In this document: in pieces, positions 51,768 through 63,582 of the stretch
Position numbering within the stretch: position 1 is the stretch's first letter
Layout of the letters: every line of letters begins with the position of its first letter
Assembly (NCBI GenBank): GCA_029783825.1
Contig: JAREIK010010204.1
Span: forward strand, 1-64,000
Reading direction: 5' to 3'
Length of the DNA: 64,000 nucleotides
DNA from: Sapria himalayana
Taxonomy: Eukaryota > Streptophyta > Magnoliopsida > Malpighiales > Rafflesiaceae
The notes under the pieces: model-generated
Database searches by the model: none
The model's input: the letters and a program-made list of their open reading frames with translations, nothing else
What the model was told of the DNA's origin: nothing
Program-made: the position numbers and the translations under genes

Positions 51768-52774
51768 TCACATATCACCAATGGGGGGATCATCTGTGAT
51801 GGGGTCATTTGTAGGGGGGTCATCCACATGTGGAGCTGGAGCTGTAGCTGATGAGGAGACCTGTGTCGATTGAGTTAAAGCCCTCAATAGAGCCTTAACC
51901 TCATCAAGTTGATCTTGTAGAACTTTAACCTTAGTATCCACTTCCTCTCGCACCTCCTGTCGAACCTCGTCCTTGAGCTGCTCACGTAGCTCATGATCAT
52001 TCCTGGATGAGCATGCAGTGGAATGGTAAGATGGGCTACTCGTGTATACTGAAGATCGGTCACCTAATCCATATATGAGTCGCTGGCATTTTTTATCAGC
52101 TACCACAACTCGTAAGTATGCTGCATCTTCATCCATACATGTTGTGTTCTCTCTTGAACCTTCATCTATTTGTACAATCCGTTGCATTTCTTGATGCACA
52201 GCTTCCTACAAGATTTGAATAGATATTCAGACAATATATGAATGTATAATTAAATTTTTTTTAATATAATATACTTTAATTTATTTACCCCGATTTGGCG
52301 AGCCCTCTCGTCAACCCATAGATGAGTGGTCTTAGAAGTGTGCAATTGCTGATGAATCTGGAAAAGGGATGGCTTCTTCCCGGTCTCTTACTCCTATATA
52401 GAAATATTAGTAAAATTAGAAGATATATTTGTTATGATCTTACAAATCAAAATAAAATTAAAGTAAGAGTTCTAAGTACTTACAATCCTCCTAGCATGCT
52501 CTAAAAATGAAATGGAACCCCTAGTGTGTCTTGATGGTCTTGTGCCTGGTCCAGCCTTCTCAGTTCGGCAGTTTAGAGACATTCATTCTGATCGCGCCTG
52601 AAACTCGGCAGTACCCCATGCTTCATTCCACCTTGCCCAGATCGACTCCGTAACATGCACCGGTCTCTCATGTTTCCTCCACTTATTCAAATTATCTGTA
52701 TACCTAGACATGGCAAGCACCTCCCAAGTTGCTTTGATGATACCCTCCATCTCGACATCCCATGAGAAATATTT
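51768..52774 (-). pseudogene. CACTA TNPA-like (plant Ptta/En-Spm) gene, three exons, one stop
   Basis: On the minus strand three exons are inferred: 52774-52484, about 52384-52289 and 52205-51768. The first reads KYFSWDVEMEGIIKATWEVL, then SRYTDNLNKWRKHE, WARWNEAWGTAEFQARS and AGPGTRPSRHTRGSISFLEH, and ends at a GTAAGT donor. The second reads TGKKPSLFQIHQQLHTSKTT and LWVDERARQIG. The third begins EAVHQEMQRI after a TAG acceptor, has CQRLIYGLGDRSS (the family's KGRVYGLGS box), a Lys/Glu-rich coiled coil (LREQLKDEVRQEVREEVD) and a Pro/Asp-rich tail. The only clear lesion is a TGA at 52583-52585 in an otherwise continuous frame, possibly a C-to-T change of CGA. The first exon(s) were not found. 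The protein would bind the subterminal TAGTAGCTA repeats. Confidence 0.85.
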
Positions 52775-52996
52775 CTATAAAGAAAGTTAATAGTTACTCA
52801 TATAAGTACGAAATAAATGTTAAAATAATTAATAATTATATTTCTAAGGAAATTTTGACAGAGTTTCCTCTGTACTAGCAATAATCCAACCTAATAAAAC
52901 AAACATATTAATTACTTGCAATATAATAAGATACTTATATAATACTCATCAACTAATCCAACAATATCTCAACCAACAAACACAATAGTTCATATA

Positions 52997-53353
52997 TGTT
53001 TGGTTCTTGTTCTTGTACATTGTTGTTGAGAACAATTTTTGAATACACAAAAAACACCATTTTGGTGTTATTAAAAAATTCTTCTTGTTATCATAATTTA
53101 GTGGTTTTTCTATTTTTTAGAACAAAAAAATGGAATAACATATGTTTTTCATGTTTTCCGTATTTTTAAAAATAGAAAACAATTTTTAAAAACATTAGAA
53201 AACACAATTTTTGTGTTTTTTTTAAATCAATCTTGTTATCTAAATTAATGTCTTTTGTGTTATCTATGTTTTCCCAAAAAAAAAAACTAATTAAAAATAA
53301 AATATGTTTTATGTGTTTTTAACTTAAAAAGTTTTCAAAACAAGAATCAAACA
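52997..53353. mobile_element. Candidate MITE inside the CACTA element (357 bp)
   Basis: TGTTTGGTTCTTGTT at 52997-53011 and its complement with one mismatch at 53339-53353 bracket an AT-rich interior that is itself partly self-complementary. No convincing target duplication is seen, so the class is unknown. Confidence 0.45.
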
Positions 53354-54599
53354 GTCCTTGGGACTAGTTTAAAGTAAATATCACAACAAACATTTACTAA
53401 AATCACTATTAAAAACAAGTTGTTCATTAATGAGCATCTTTAAACGAATGCAGACAATGGAGGATGGGGGGAAGAGATTGAAAGCTGGAGCTACCCTTCC
53501 CAACCACACCGTACGGATTGTATAAATGGTGTTTGAATTTTAGTTTTTTGTGGAGGCTACCTCCAACACAGCCATAACACTACTTCCTACCTATTCTCTT
53601 CTCTGATCTTAAAGTCTCGGTTTTTCACTTTCCACGACCTCATTCATTATCATCCCCCCTTCCACCTTTCTCGATTTCTACCCTTTTCTTCCATATCTTT
53701 TTCTACTATATTTCTCTGCAACTTTATCTTTTTATGGTCTTAATATCTATTTTTTTTACAGAGACCCTATTGGAGATATAAAGTAGAGACCTTTCCCATT
53801 TTGAAAGTATTTTTAAATTCTGCTCCCTTAAAAATTGTTTCAACAGATTCGTTGAATGTTTTGCAAACTCAAGGAGGTAGACACCTTATAAAACCGTGAA
53901 CATTTTGAGGAACAGCACTGCTCCACTCTTCCCCAAAATAATTATTATCGTTTTTTTTAATGCAAATCAATCTTTTTTTACAGATGGGGCCCAACATGTC
54001 TTGGGAGTATTAAGACAAAGATTAAGGAAGGTGGGGTGGGGTAAATCTTTTCCACTTCCCACACCATAAGTATTGATTTTCCTCTATTTTCTTGACATCC
54101 AAATAGACAAGTAATCAAACATTCAAACAAAAATATACCTTGTCAAACTTTCAAGTGGTCGTCACTGCCTTGATCGAGTTGTTCTTCACGCTCTTTGCAG
54201 ATGGAAGTCGAGTTGTTCTTGGTAGGGAAAAACCGACCAACACAATCACGAACTGAATAACAGAGCAAAAAAAAGGTAGCGCAATTAAATTCCTCTTTAA
54301 TTGCAAGAACTTATGAGGAGTACCAATAAAATATACAACAAAAATAAAAATCAATGGCACACAAGAGACGCAATTTTTAACGTGGAAAACCCCTTAAGGT
54401 AAGGGTAAAAAAAAAACCATGGATCATCCAGACCAAAGAAATAACTCCACTATGATCAATAGAGGTACAAGAGAGTTTCCAATAAGTACACCAAAAAAAC
54501 GTGCTATAGCCATCAATCCAATTAAACACTAATGTTTCTGATGCGCAATAAGAAGAAACAAGAAAGAACCCAAAAATAGAACATAAATTGCGAAGCACT
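53354..54599. other. CACTA interior, no gene recognised
   Basis: Mixed-composition sequence with pyrimidine-rich stretches. Open frames on the minus strand (54151-54360, 54377-54598) are short and show no family motif. Confidence 0.55.
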
Positions 54600-55130
54600 T
54601 ATCTCCCAGCTTATTTATTTTATCGACGATCTAACCGTACAGAATGAAGTATCACGTTTCCTGAACCTGCTGTCCAAAAATCAGCCCGATCCAACGGTGA
54701 AGGAATCTCCATTTGTAATCTAAAAAATGAGATCTGGTGGATGTGCGAAAATCACAAAGACTTTACTTCTCCTCACTTATCTCCCTGCTAATATATCGCA
54801 ACGACAATCCAACCGTACAGAATGAAGTATCACGTTTGCTGAACCTTCTGTCCAAAAATCAGCCCGATCCAACGGTGAATGAATCTGCAGTTGTAATCTG
54901 AAAAAACGAGATCTGGTGGATGTTCGAAAATCACAAAGACGTTCCTTCTCCTAACCTATCTCCATGCTCAGATAACCCAACGACAATCCAACCGTACAGA
55001 ATGAAGTATCACGTTTTCTGAACCTGCTGTCCAATTATTAGCCTGATCCAACGGTGAAGGAATCGCAGTTGTAATCTGAAAAATGAGATCTGGTGGATGC
55101 GCGAAAATCACAAAGGTTTTTCTTTTCTTC
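54600..55130 (+). repeat. Three tandem copies of a ~178-bp unit inside the CACTA element
   Basis: AACCGTACAGAATGAAGTAT starts at 54633, 54811 and 54990, giving periods of 178 and 179 bp. Each copy also has GATCCAACGGTGAA and GAGATCTGGTGGATG at the same offsets. The copies differ by scattered substitutions and a small deletion in the third. Confidence 0.93.
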
Positions 55131-56814
55131 TCTCTTTCTTTTGCTGCTACATTTATCACAAAAATGAGCACACTCAATTCTACCCTAATTTGACTCCTCT
55201 CTACTTAAATAAGAGATACAAATTGGCCCTCACAATTTGGGCTTTTACACCACATAGAAAGGGAGCCCAAAACCCAACAGTTCTTCATGCTCTTGATGGG
55301 ATATTTTTCAGATAGGGTTTCTCTTTTGACAGAATAGCCCTAAGTTGTGTTTTTCAGATTCTTCATGTTTTATATTTTTCAGTCTACAGAATAACCCATT
55401 CCCTTGGTACATATCCATGTCTCTATCCAAAACTTTACCAAATTCTTGAATTTTCCCTGTCAAAAGAGGACCCAAAATCAATTGGGTTTTAAAACACGTG
55501 TCTCACTTACATCTCCCATTAACCAGTAACAAAATTTTATTTCAAAAAGAAATAAAACATTGATTTAAAAAAAAATAAATAAAACAATAATGATAATAAT
55601 AGGGATAAATAGAGTGTACTGGGCTTAAGGATTGGAATGGCCCATAAAAATGGCAGGGCTTGTGTGTGTGTTGAATTATTTCATTCCTTTCAAATCAGAG
55701 TCCAATTTTCTTAATTTATTTTGTCAAAATAAAAATCAAAAAAACAAACTCAAGAACATTAAAAAAAACACACTTTAGTGATGGCTTATTCTACGATTAT
55801 TACGAAAATATTGATTCCATTCAACTACCAAAAGCATTGAACTTCAAATTTTCTTGAGTGAAAAGGAGTGCAGCATTCATTCCTAGAACAAAGAATAATG
55901 CCTAACTTTTCTAATAAATGGGGAATAACATACTTTTTTAGTTTTTCATTACACCTCATTTTATTATGCTTTAAGAAAGTAATAATATCGTTAAAAAAAG
56001 TTTTTTTTAAAAAATTTCTTTTAACATATTAATTATCAAATAATTTTAAGCATTAAAAAATTGTTAAAAAAGCATCATATTGAACTCAAATCCTTCAAGG
56101 TAGAGTCTTTATGAAAGTCAATTGTTTAATATGGTATTAGAACTTGGTTTGATAGATGTTTATTTGAAAGTTAATAAATGATTCTATTTAGTTTGTTCGG
56201 GAAGGAGGATGTTAAGAAAAAAGGGGACCCAAAATAAATTGATACTTTTTATTTTAAAAGATCCGGAAAAAAACAGAAGAATGTGCTTATTATTTTTAAT
56301 ACTTTTTTAAAGCTCAAATCTAGATCTGATTTAACTTGGGACTACAACTCAGGTAATTTAGAGCTTAAATGTTTTTAGTTTATAAAATTTATTATAAAAT
56401 GTAAAATTAAATAATCGTACTAGTTCTAATTATTTTATTAATCATTGATTTGTTATTAAAATAATTTAATATTTAAATTTGTCAAACAATTAAATATTAT
56501 ATTTTTATAGTTGAATTCATCATTTAATTAAATATTATTTTTAAAATTTATAATACTTTTAAAATTATAATTCAATATATGAAATTTTACTTATTTTTAA
56601 AATTTTCCATAATTGATTTTTTTTAGAAAGTTATAAATCTTTTAAAAAGTTGAATCCAAACTTGTCATAATTATAGAGAAGTTATAATTTTGAATTACAT
56701 TTAAAAGTTATAAATATTTTTAGAAAATGGATCCAAACTTATAAATTGAATCCAAACTTATATTTTTAAATTTTTATGACTTAATTTTAAAAAATTTACA
56801 AATTTAGCTATTGT
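55131..56814. other. CACTA interior, AT-rich, no gene recognised
   Basis: No frame of family significance is visible on either strand. From about 55540 the sequence becomes very AT-rich. Confidence 0.55.
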
Positions 56815-57785
56815 CAACAATGTAGTAATTATTCAGCTACGACATAGCTACTGCTTAGTAGCCATATTAATATGTTAGCTACTAAATAGTAGCTAAATAG
56901 TTGCTATTTAGCTACTACCAACAATGTAGTGGCTATTTAGCTACTACATAGCTACTGCTTAGTAGCTACGATTTTGGCTTGGTAATATTGCAGTTGTTAA
57001 ATAGTAGCTGTGTGATAGCTATTTAGCTACTAACATTAATGTAGTAGTTATATAGTAACTATTTAGCGACCTAAACAAATGTAGTACCTATATAGTAGCT
57101 CTTCAGCTATTACATAGCTACTACATCATAGCTAAATTAGTATGTTAGCTATTAAGTAGTAGCTATATAGTGGCTATTTAGCCACTACCAACAATGTAGT
57201 AGCTATGCAGCTACTACATCGCTACTATTTAATAGCTATAGTTTTCACTTATTAGTGTTTTAGCTACTATATAGTAGCTATATATTAGCTATTTGGTGAC
57301 TAACAACAACTCAGTAGTTATATAGAAGCTATTTAGTAACTAAAACAATAGCAGCGATGTAGTAGATAAATAGCTACTACATAGCTGCTACGTAGTAGCA
57401 AAATTGGTATTTTTAGCTACTATTTAGTAGCTAAAAATAGCTATTTAGCTACCACCAATAATGTAGTAGCTACGTAGCTACTATATAGCTACAATGTAGT
57501 AGCCAAGGTTTTGGGTTGGTAGTATTTAGCTTGTAAATAGTAGTTGTGTAGTAGCTATTTAGCGACTAACATCAATTTAATAGCTATGTAGTAGATATAT
57601 AGCTACTTTTTTGCTACTACTATTAGTAGGTAACATTGGTGAAACTACTTTTGGCTACTACATAGTATTTATTTAGTAGCTAAGCCTAACACCTGTTATA
57701 CTAGAAGCTATTTAATAGCTATGTAGTAGTTAAATATCTACGAAGTTATAATAGTAGCTATTTTTAGTAGCTATTTCAGGATTTT
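56815..57785. repeat. Right subterminal repeats of the CACTA element
   Basis: TAGCTACTA, ATGTAGTAGCTA and TAGTAGCTAT motifs recur throughout in both orientations, mirroring 50940-51560. A larger unit of about 100-160 bp (ATTTAGCTACTACCAACAAT) recurs several times. Confidence 0.9.
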
Positions 57786-57794
57786 GTAGTAGTG

Positions 57795-57797
57795 AAC
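57795..57797. repeat. Right target-site duplication of the CACTA element (AAC)
   Basis: Identical to 50913-50915; fixes the right end of the element at 57794. Confidence 0.85.
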
Positions 57798-59857
57798 TAT
57801 CTATTTATCTATCTTTATATCTATATATCTATCAATCTATCAATCAATCTATCTATCTTTATGTTTTTTATTTGTCTATCTTTTTCTCTATCTATCTTTC
57901 ATTCTATCTTTCTATCAATCTTTCTATAAATCTCTCTATCAATCTATCTATCAAACTTTTTATTAATCTATCAATCAATCGATCTATCTGTCTACCAATT
58001 TAATTAATTAATCAATCTATCTATCTTTGTATCTTTCTATCTACTTCTCTATCTATCTATCAATCTCTCTTTTAATCTATCTATTAATCTATTAATAATC
58101 AATCTATTTATCCATCTATTTATTTCATTATTTATCGGACTATCTATCAATATATATATCTATCATTCTATCTATCTATCTGTTAGTCTTTATATATATT
58201 TATCTATCTTTCAATTTGTATATCTATCTATTTTTCTATCTATATATCAATCAATCATTCTATTTGCCTATCTATTTATCTGTCAATCAATCAATCAATT
58301 TGTCTATCTATCTATCAATTTTATCTTTCTACCTATTTACCTATCTATCTATCTGCTTGTTTGTTATATGACTGTCAATATGTATATGTATTTCTTTATC
58401 TTTCTATCTATATATCTATCTTTTTGTCTATCCATCTATCTTTATATCTATCTTTCTTTCTTTCAATCTGTCTGAATGTCTATCTATCTATCACTTCTAT
58501 CTATCAACTGTTAGTCTTTATATATATATATATATCAATAAATTTGTATATCTATCTATATGTTTGTCTATCAAACAATCAAACATTCTATCTGTCTATC
58601 TATTTATTTGTTAATCAATCAATCTGTCTATCTATCCATAACTTCTATCTATTTATCAATCTGTTTGTTTGTTATATGTCTATCAATCTATATATGTATT
58701 TCTTTATCTTTCTATATATATATATATATCTATCTTTTTGTCTATCTATCTATCTTTATATCTATCTATCTTTTAATCTGTCTGAATGTCTATCTATATA
58801 TCTATCTATCAATATATTGATCTATATGTCTATCTTTATGTCTTTCTATTTATCTACCTACCTACCTATCTATCTATCTATCTATCTTGTTTTCTCTCTT
58901 TCTTTGTATCTATCTATATATCTATATGTCTATCTATTTGTCTATCTATCTATATATCTATCTATCTATTTGTCTATCTATCTATTTATCTATCTGACTA
59001 TATATGTATCTCTCTATCTTTCTTTTTGTCTATCTATCTGACTATCTATCTATTTATATTTTTAACAATCTCTCTGTAAATCTAACAATCAATCTATGTA
59101 TCAAGCTATTTATTAATATATCTATGATTCTTTATATTTATTTGTCTTTTAACCTAATTACATATTTATCTGTCAATCTATCTATCAACCTATCTATCTA
59201 TTAATATGTCTATCTATATATTTATCTATCTATCTATCTGTTTATCTATTTGTCTATCTATTTATCTATTTTACAATCTATTTATCTTTCTATCTATTTA
59301 TGTATCTATATGTCTTTCTGTATATTTATCTCTTTGCCTATTTATCTATATATCTATCTATCTATCAGTCTATCTATCTATCTATCTTTCTATCTATTTA
59401 TGTATTTATCTATCTTTCTATCTTTATCTATTTGTATATTTATCTGTCTATCTATATATATCACTATCAATCTAATATCTCTGTCTATCTATCTTTGTAT
59501 CTATATATCTTTCTATCTATCTGTCTATCTTTTTGACTATATATCTATCTATCTACTAGTATATCAATTTGATTATAAATTTATTTATCTATCTATCTAT
59601 CATTCGGTATTTCAATCTTTTTAAGAATCTATCTATCTATCTGTCAATCAATCAAACAATCAATCTATCAATCTATTTATCTATCTCTCTATCTATTTAT
59701 CTACTTATCTATCTATCAATTTATCTATCTATGTTTCTATCAATCTGCCAATCTATCTTTCTAGCTAACTATATATCTACATATCTATTTTTCTATATAT
59801 TTGTCTATCTAACTATCTATATATCGATTTATCTATCATTCTATCTCCCTATCTATC

Positions 59858-59936
<79 letters not shown>

Positions 59937-60669
59937 ATTTGTCTATCTATCTGTTAATTATTCTATTTGTGTATCTATTTATCTATCTATCTATCTATTT
60001 TTCTATCTATCTGGCATTCTATCTATCAGTATATCTATCTTTCTATAAATCAGTCTACTATCTGTCTATCTACCTATCTGACTAACTATTTGTACATCTA
60101 TTTATCGATCGGTCTATCTATCTATCTATCTATCTATTTGTCTATCTTTCTATATATCTGTCTATCTATCTGTATATTAATGTGTCTATTTGTCTATCTC
60201 CCTATTTATATATCTTTCTAAGTATTTATCTATTTGTCTATCTATCTATCGCTCTGTCTATCTATATTTATATCTATCTTTTTATCTATTTGTCTATTTA
60301 TCTATCTTTTTTTCTATCTATCTATTGACCTATCTATTTATCTACCTATTTATTTATCTATATATATATATATGTCTATCTATCTTTCTATCTTTCAATT
60401 TGTCTATCTATCTATCTATCTAACTATCTGTCTATCTATGTGTCTATCAATTTATATTTCTATCTGTCTATCTATGTGTCTATCTATCTTTCTATCAATC
60501 ATCTATCTATCTTTCTATCAATCTATCTATCAATCCTTTTATCAATTTGTCTATCAATTAATCTATCTATATGTTTATCTATCTAACTATCAATCATTCA
60601 ATCAATCTATTTATATTTCTATCTATCTATCTATCAATGTATTTGTCTATCTATCTATATAGCTATATG
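57798..60669 (-). repeat. Degenerate TATC array, block 8
   Basis: TATC-polarity array continues after the CACTA element. It contains a pure (TA)n run at about 59862-59934 and a longer duplication at 58.15-58.81 kb. Open frames here are repeat artefacts. Confidence 0.97.
58150..58810 (+). repeat. Higher-order duplication (~308-328 bp unit) inside the TATC array
   Basis: GTTAGTCTTTATATATAT occurs at 58182 and 58510. GTATTTCTTTATCTTTCTAT occurs at 58388 and 58696 (period 308). AATCTGTCTGAATGTCTATC and TTGTTTGTTATATG also occur twice in the same order. The two copies therefore share rare variants, not just the 4-bp unit. Confidence 0.88.
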
Positions 60670-61698
60670 CACTACAAGAAAATATTAATTTAGCTAGGAA
60701 AATTTTACTATGGCTAAAATCCCAACCTAATTAGCAAGGGATTAGCTACCGAATACCAAAGATTTTTTGATTTTACATTAAATTAAAATTTTGCAATAGA
60801 TTAGTGACAGGTTAGTGATGGAAATATTTGATTGAAAATATTTTGTTGCTAATATTTTTGTAGATTTCTACACAAAAAAGCATGGAATTTAGCAATGGAT
60901 TTAGTGATGGTATATCTCTATCTAATTAGATTGAGACTAAATCTATCCCTAAATAATTATCTGAATTTTTTTTACTTTTTATATTTTATTGCAAGTGATT
61001 ATTCCTTAAATTTTATTTTTCACAAAATATATCCAGTTAGCTAGGGAATTTTCCCTAACTATTTGGGCTGGGGATAATTTTCATCATTAATCTTTAATGA
61101 TTTAATTTTTTTTATATATTATTTCTTTTAATTTTTTATTTGATTTTGTATATTAAAAATACGTATTCATTGGTCTATTGATGAGCGATCCTTGAAAGTC
61201 ACATTCTCTTTGTATAATTATAAAAATAGATTATTATAAACAAATAATTTAAAAAATATAAAATACAAGAAATTTAATATTAATAAAGATTACAATACTA
61301 TTAATAAAGACTACAATAATTATTAATAAAGATTACAATAACATTAATTTTTAATTCTATAATTTTTTAAATTTTTTAAGATATTTTTAAAACTAAATAA
61401 ACATATATTAAAATTTCTTCTAATAAAAAGATTAAATAATTCATTATATAATAAAATATAATAATTAACGAAAAAACTAGTAAATATTAATATTATTTTA
61501 ACTATACAAAATATTTTTATGCCTAAAAGAAAATTTTTAAAAAATAATTACTAACAAATTTAAAAATTTTAAAGTATAAAAAAATTACTAATTTTTCATA
61601 ATATTTAAATGAAAATAAAATGATATTTAAAGATGAATACAGAGATATTCGCCACTATTGAAATTTATAAGAACTAAATAATTAAGTTAAATTTATCT
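60670..61698 (+). mobile_element. CACTA left arm, second copy of the 18326 family
   Basis: It starts CACTACAAGAAAATATTAAT and follows 18326-19495 along its length, including TTAGCTAGG, GATTTTTTGATTTTA, the CTTGAAAGTCACATTCTC block and the final GAAATTTATAAGAACTAAAT. After 61698 the homology stops, and TNPA-like exon sequence begins within 70 bp. No right end is seen before the window ends. Confidence 0.85.
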
Positions 61699-61759
61699 CG
61701 AAAGTAGCCCCAATCCGAGCTAATCTTTAGAGCCAAAAACATTTTTTTATCTCTAAAGA

Positions 61760-62745
61760 TTAGTAGGACTAGGTACATAAATATCTTGCCACACAGGAGG
61801 GTCTACGTCGAGCATTGAGCATGCTCGATATTTGGTACACTTTTAAAATTTATAATTTTTATATATCTAGTGGTTATCCTAATAGTCCAAATAAATCAAA
61901 TTTGTACATGGTTTTATTAATTTTGTTTTTAAAATTTGTTATTTTTTAACTTAATAAATACAAACTATAGGCTGGAGAATTGGGTCGTGATCCCAATATT
62001 TATGATATTTTTAGGAAGATGCATGTAAAGAAAGTGATTGTCAGTTTGTTGACAAAAAGTCTCAGATGATTACTGTAAGAATTGGTTATATTAATAAAAT
62101 TTTATGATACTATAGTAAATTTTGAAAGTTGTATAGAAGGCAAAATATTAAATTTATTTTATGTATATCTAGATTAGTATTTTTCTTTATTTTATCACAA
62201 GAACTCATGGAGGAACATGTGACAATTGCTTCTCAACATGTTGAGGGTTCTATGGATCCTCAACCAATTGACTTTGATCCTATCTATTTGGAGACCATAG
62301 AAGGTCATAAGAAGTAGTGAGTGTACGGCGTCAGCTCGAAGGGACTGGCATTTTGTTGTAACAGTCATGCTTCTAATTCATTTGTTACAACAATGGTGGA
62401 TGAGGTGGTCGAACAACAAGTAATGGAAACAAATAAAAGTTTTGAAGTTATGGAGACCGAAATGAAAGAGAAGGATGAGTAGATATCTCGTTTGAAAGAA
62501 GAAATGGAGAAAATAAAAGAAGAGATATATGAGCAGATTAATCATTTGAAAGAAAAAATGCAAAAAATTAAAGAAATGAATGATGAGATGAAAGAAATTA
62601 AAAATTTAATGCAACAGCAGATGTACTATATGGAGTCATAGTTAGCGGCATTGATGCAACAGATAGCATTTCAAGATCCAACTGCAAAACTATGTTGGAG
62701 AGGCTGGCACAAATGCACCAACTAATAATCAAGATGATTTTGTAT
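61760..62745 (+). pseudogene. CACTA TNPA-like gene, 3' part, broken
   Basis: The segment is a second copy of the gene at 44567-46097, starting only at the box corresponding to HTGGSKSSIEH (61766 on: GGACTAGGTAC, CACACAGGAGGGTC). The middle exon reads AGELGRDPNIYDIFRKMHV (about 61970-62030) and then loses frame. The next exon reads LMEEHVTIASQHVE (from about 62204) to GHKK, two stops and VYGVSSKGLAFCC, where the other copy is cut. It continues through a Lys/Glu-rich coiled coil (KEEMEKIKEEIYEQINHLKE, then KMQKIKEMNDEMKEI) to about 62740, with additional stops. The 5' exons are missing and replaced by the CACTA left arm, so this is an internal-deletion derivative. Confidence 0.8.
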
Positions 62746-63232
62746 TAGAATTATTTCTGAATAATTTTTGATTTTTGTCTATGTATAGCTAAACAAGATG
62801 AGATTTTTTTGGAGGTATCATTTTTCTTTATTCTAGTTTTATTCTTTGCTTTTATGATTAACCTAATCAGGAATCTTTTTAGGAGATTTGATGTGAATGG
62901 CATAAAAAAATTCTGATTCAAAGCCTTAAGACATTGCCACGGTCTTTCCTATGGAATGTCCCATCTATACCGATCTCAGCTGGATCAAATAAGTCTGAGC
63001 TTCTATTATCTATATAAATCTTTTTAATTAACTCTATGTTGCTCAGCTTCATGCATCCATCCAAGGTTAATAATAAGAAAGTTAAAAGGAGTTTTGTATG
63101 GAAATAATATGTTTTAAATAAAAATTCCAAAATATGATGCTTGTTTGAAAAATATTACCAAACTAGTGCATCTAGAAATAGCATGGTAATGGGCATCATT
63201 GTTAATGATACTCATTGCCATGCTATTAAACT
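62746..63232. other. Spacer without a recognised gene
   Basis: A 70-codon minus-strand frame at 62918-63130 (contains SSDLFDPAEIGIDGTFH) has no family motif I know. It could be an exon of the minus-strand gene fragment that follows upstream, but splice sites are not convincing. Confidence 0.4.
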
Positions 63233-63524
63233 TTAAAAATCAAGATCTTCATCAATGCCTTCCTCACTTGATGATCCCAAATTCGGGCTTGAATTTGGGT
63301 TTGACACAAGATCCGGTTTGGATTCATTTCTACTTTCAATATTGCATCTTGGCAATATAGATTTCTAAGTGAGCAGCCAAGTTAAGTTGGTGGTTTGATC
63401 AAGAGATGATCCAGAAACTGAAGATGAAAAAGATGAATTTAACTTGATAGTTTTTTTTTGGACTGAAATGGTGAAGCCACTCATGGCAAGCATCCCTTGA
63501 TTTGTTGAAGTTGACAGGTTCACT
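63233..63524 (-). pseudogene. Unrecognised gene fragment, last exon
   Basis: The minus-strand frame enters after a TTTAG acceptor at 63525 and reads LSTSTNQGMLAMSGFTISVQ, KKTIKLNSSFSSSVSGSS, then a TAG at 63365-63367, and in the same frame NIESRNESKPDLVSNPNSSP and EEGIDEDLDF with a TAA at 63233-63235. The Ser/Asn-rich, acidic end looks like the disordered tail of a real protein. I do not recognise the family. One internal stop suggests a pseudogene, or a mis-set exon boundary. Confidence 0.45.
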
Positions 63525-63582
63525 CTAAATCATGAATAAATAAATAAAAAACAAATCATTTAATAGGAGGAAAAGGATATAG

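Larger units (their letters stand above)
50916..57794. mobile_element. CACTA (En/Spm) transposon, 6879 bp, with matching target duplication
   Basis: The left end is CACTACTAGAAAAATTGA and the right end read in reverse is CACTACTACAAAATCCTG. Both are flanked by AAC. The left 0.65 kb and right 1 kb are crowded with TAGTAGCTA / TAGCTACTA repeats in both orientations, the subterminal binding sites expected of CACTA elements. A spliced TNPA-like gene lies on the minus strand near the left end. I find no TNPD-type (Transposase_21) gene, so it is probably non-autonomous. It belongs to a different family from the one at 18326 and 60670, whose arms use TTAGCTAGGG. The array has TATC polarity on both sides. 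Confidence 0.93.
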
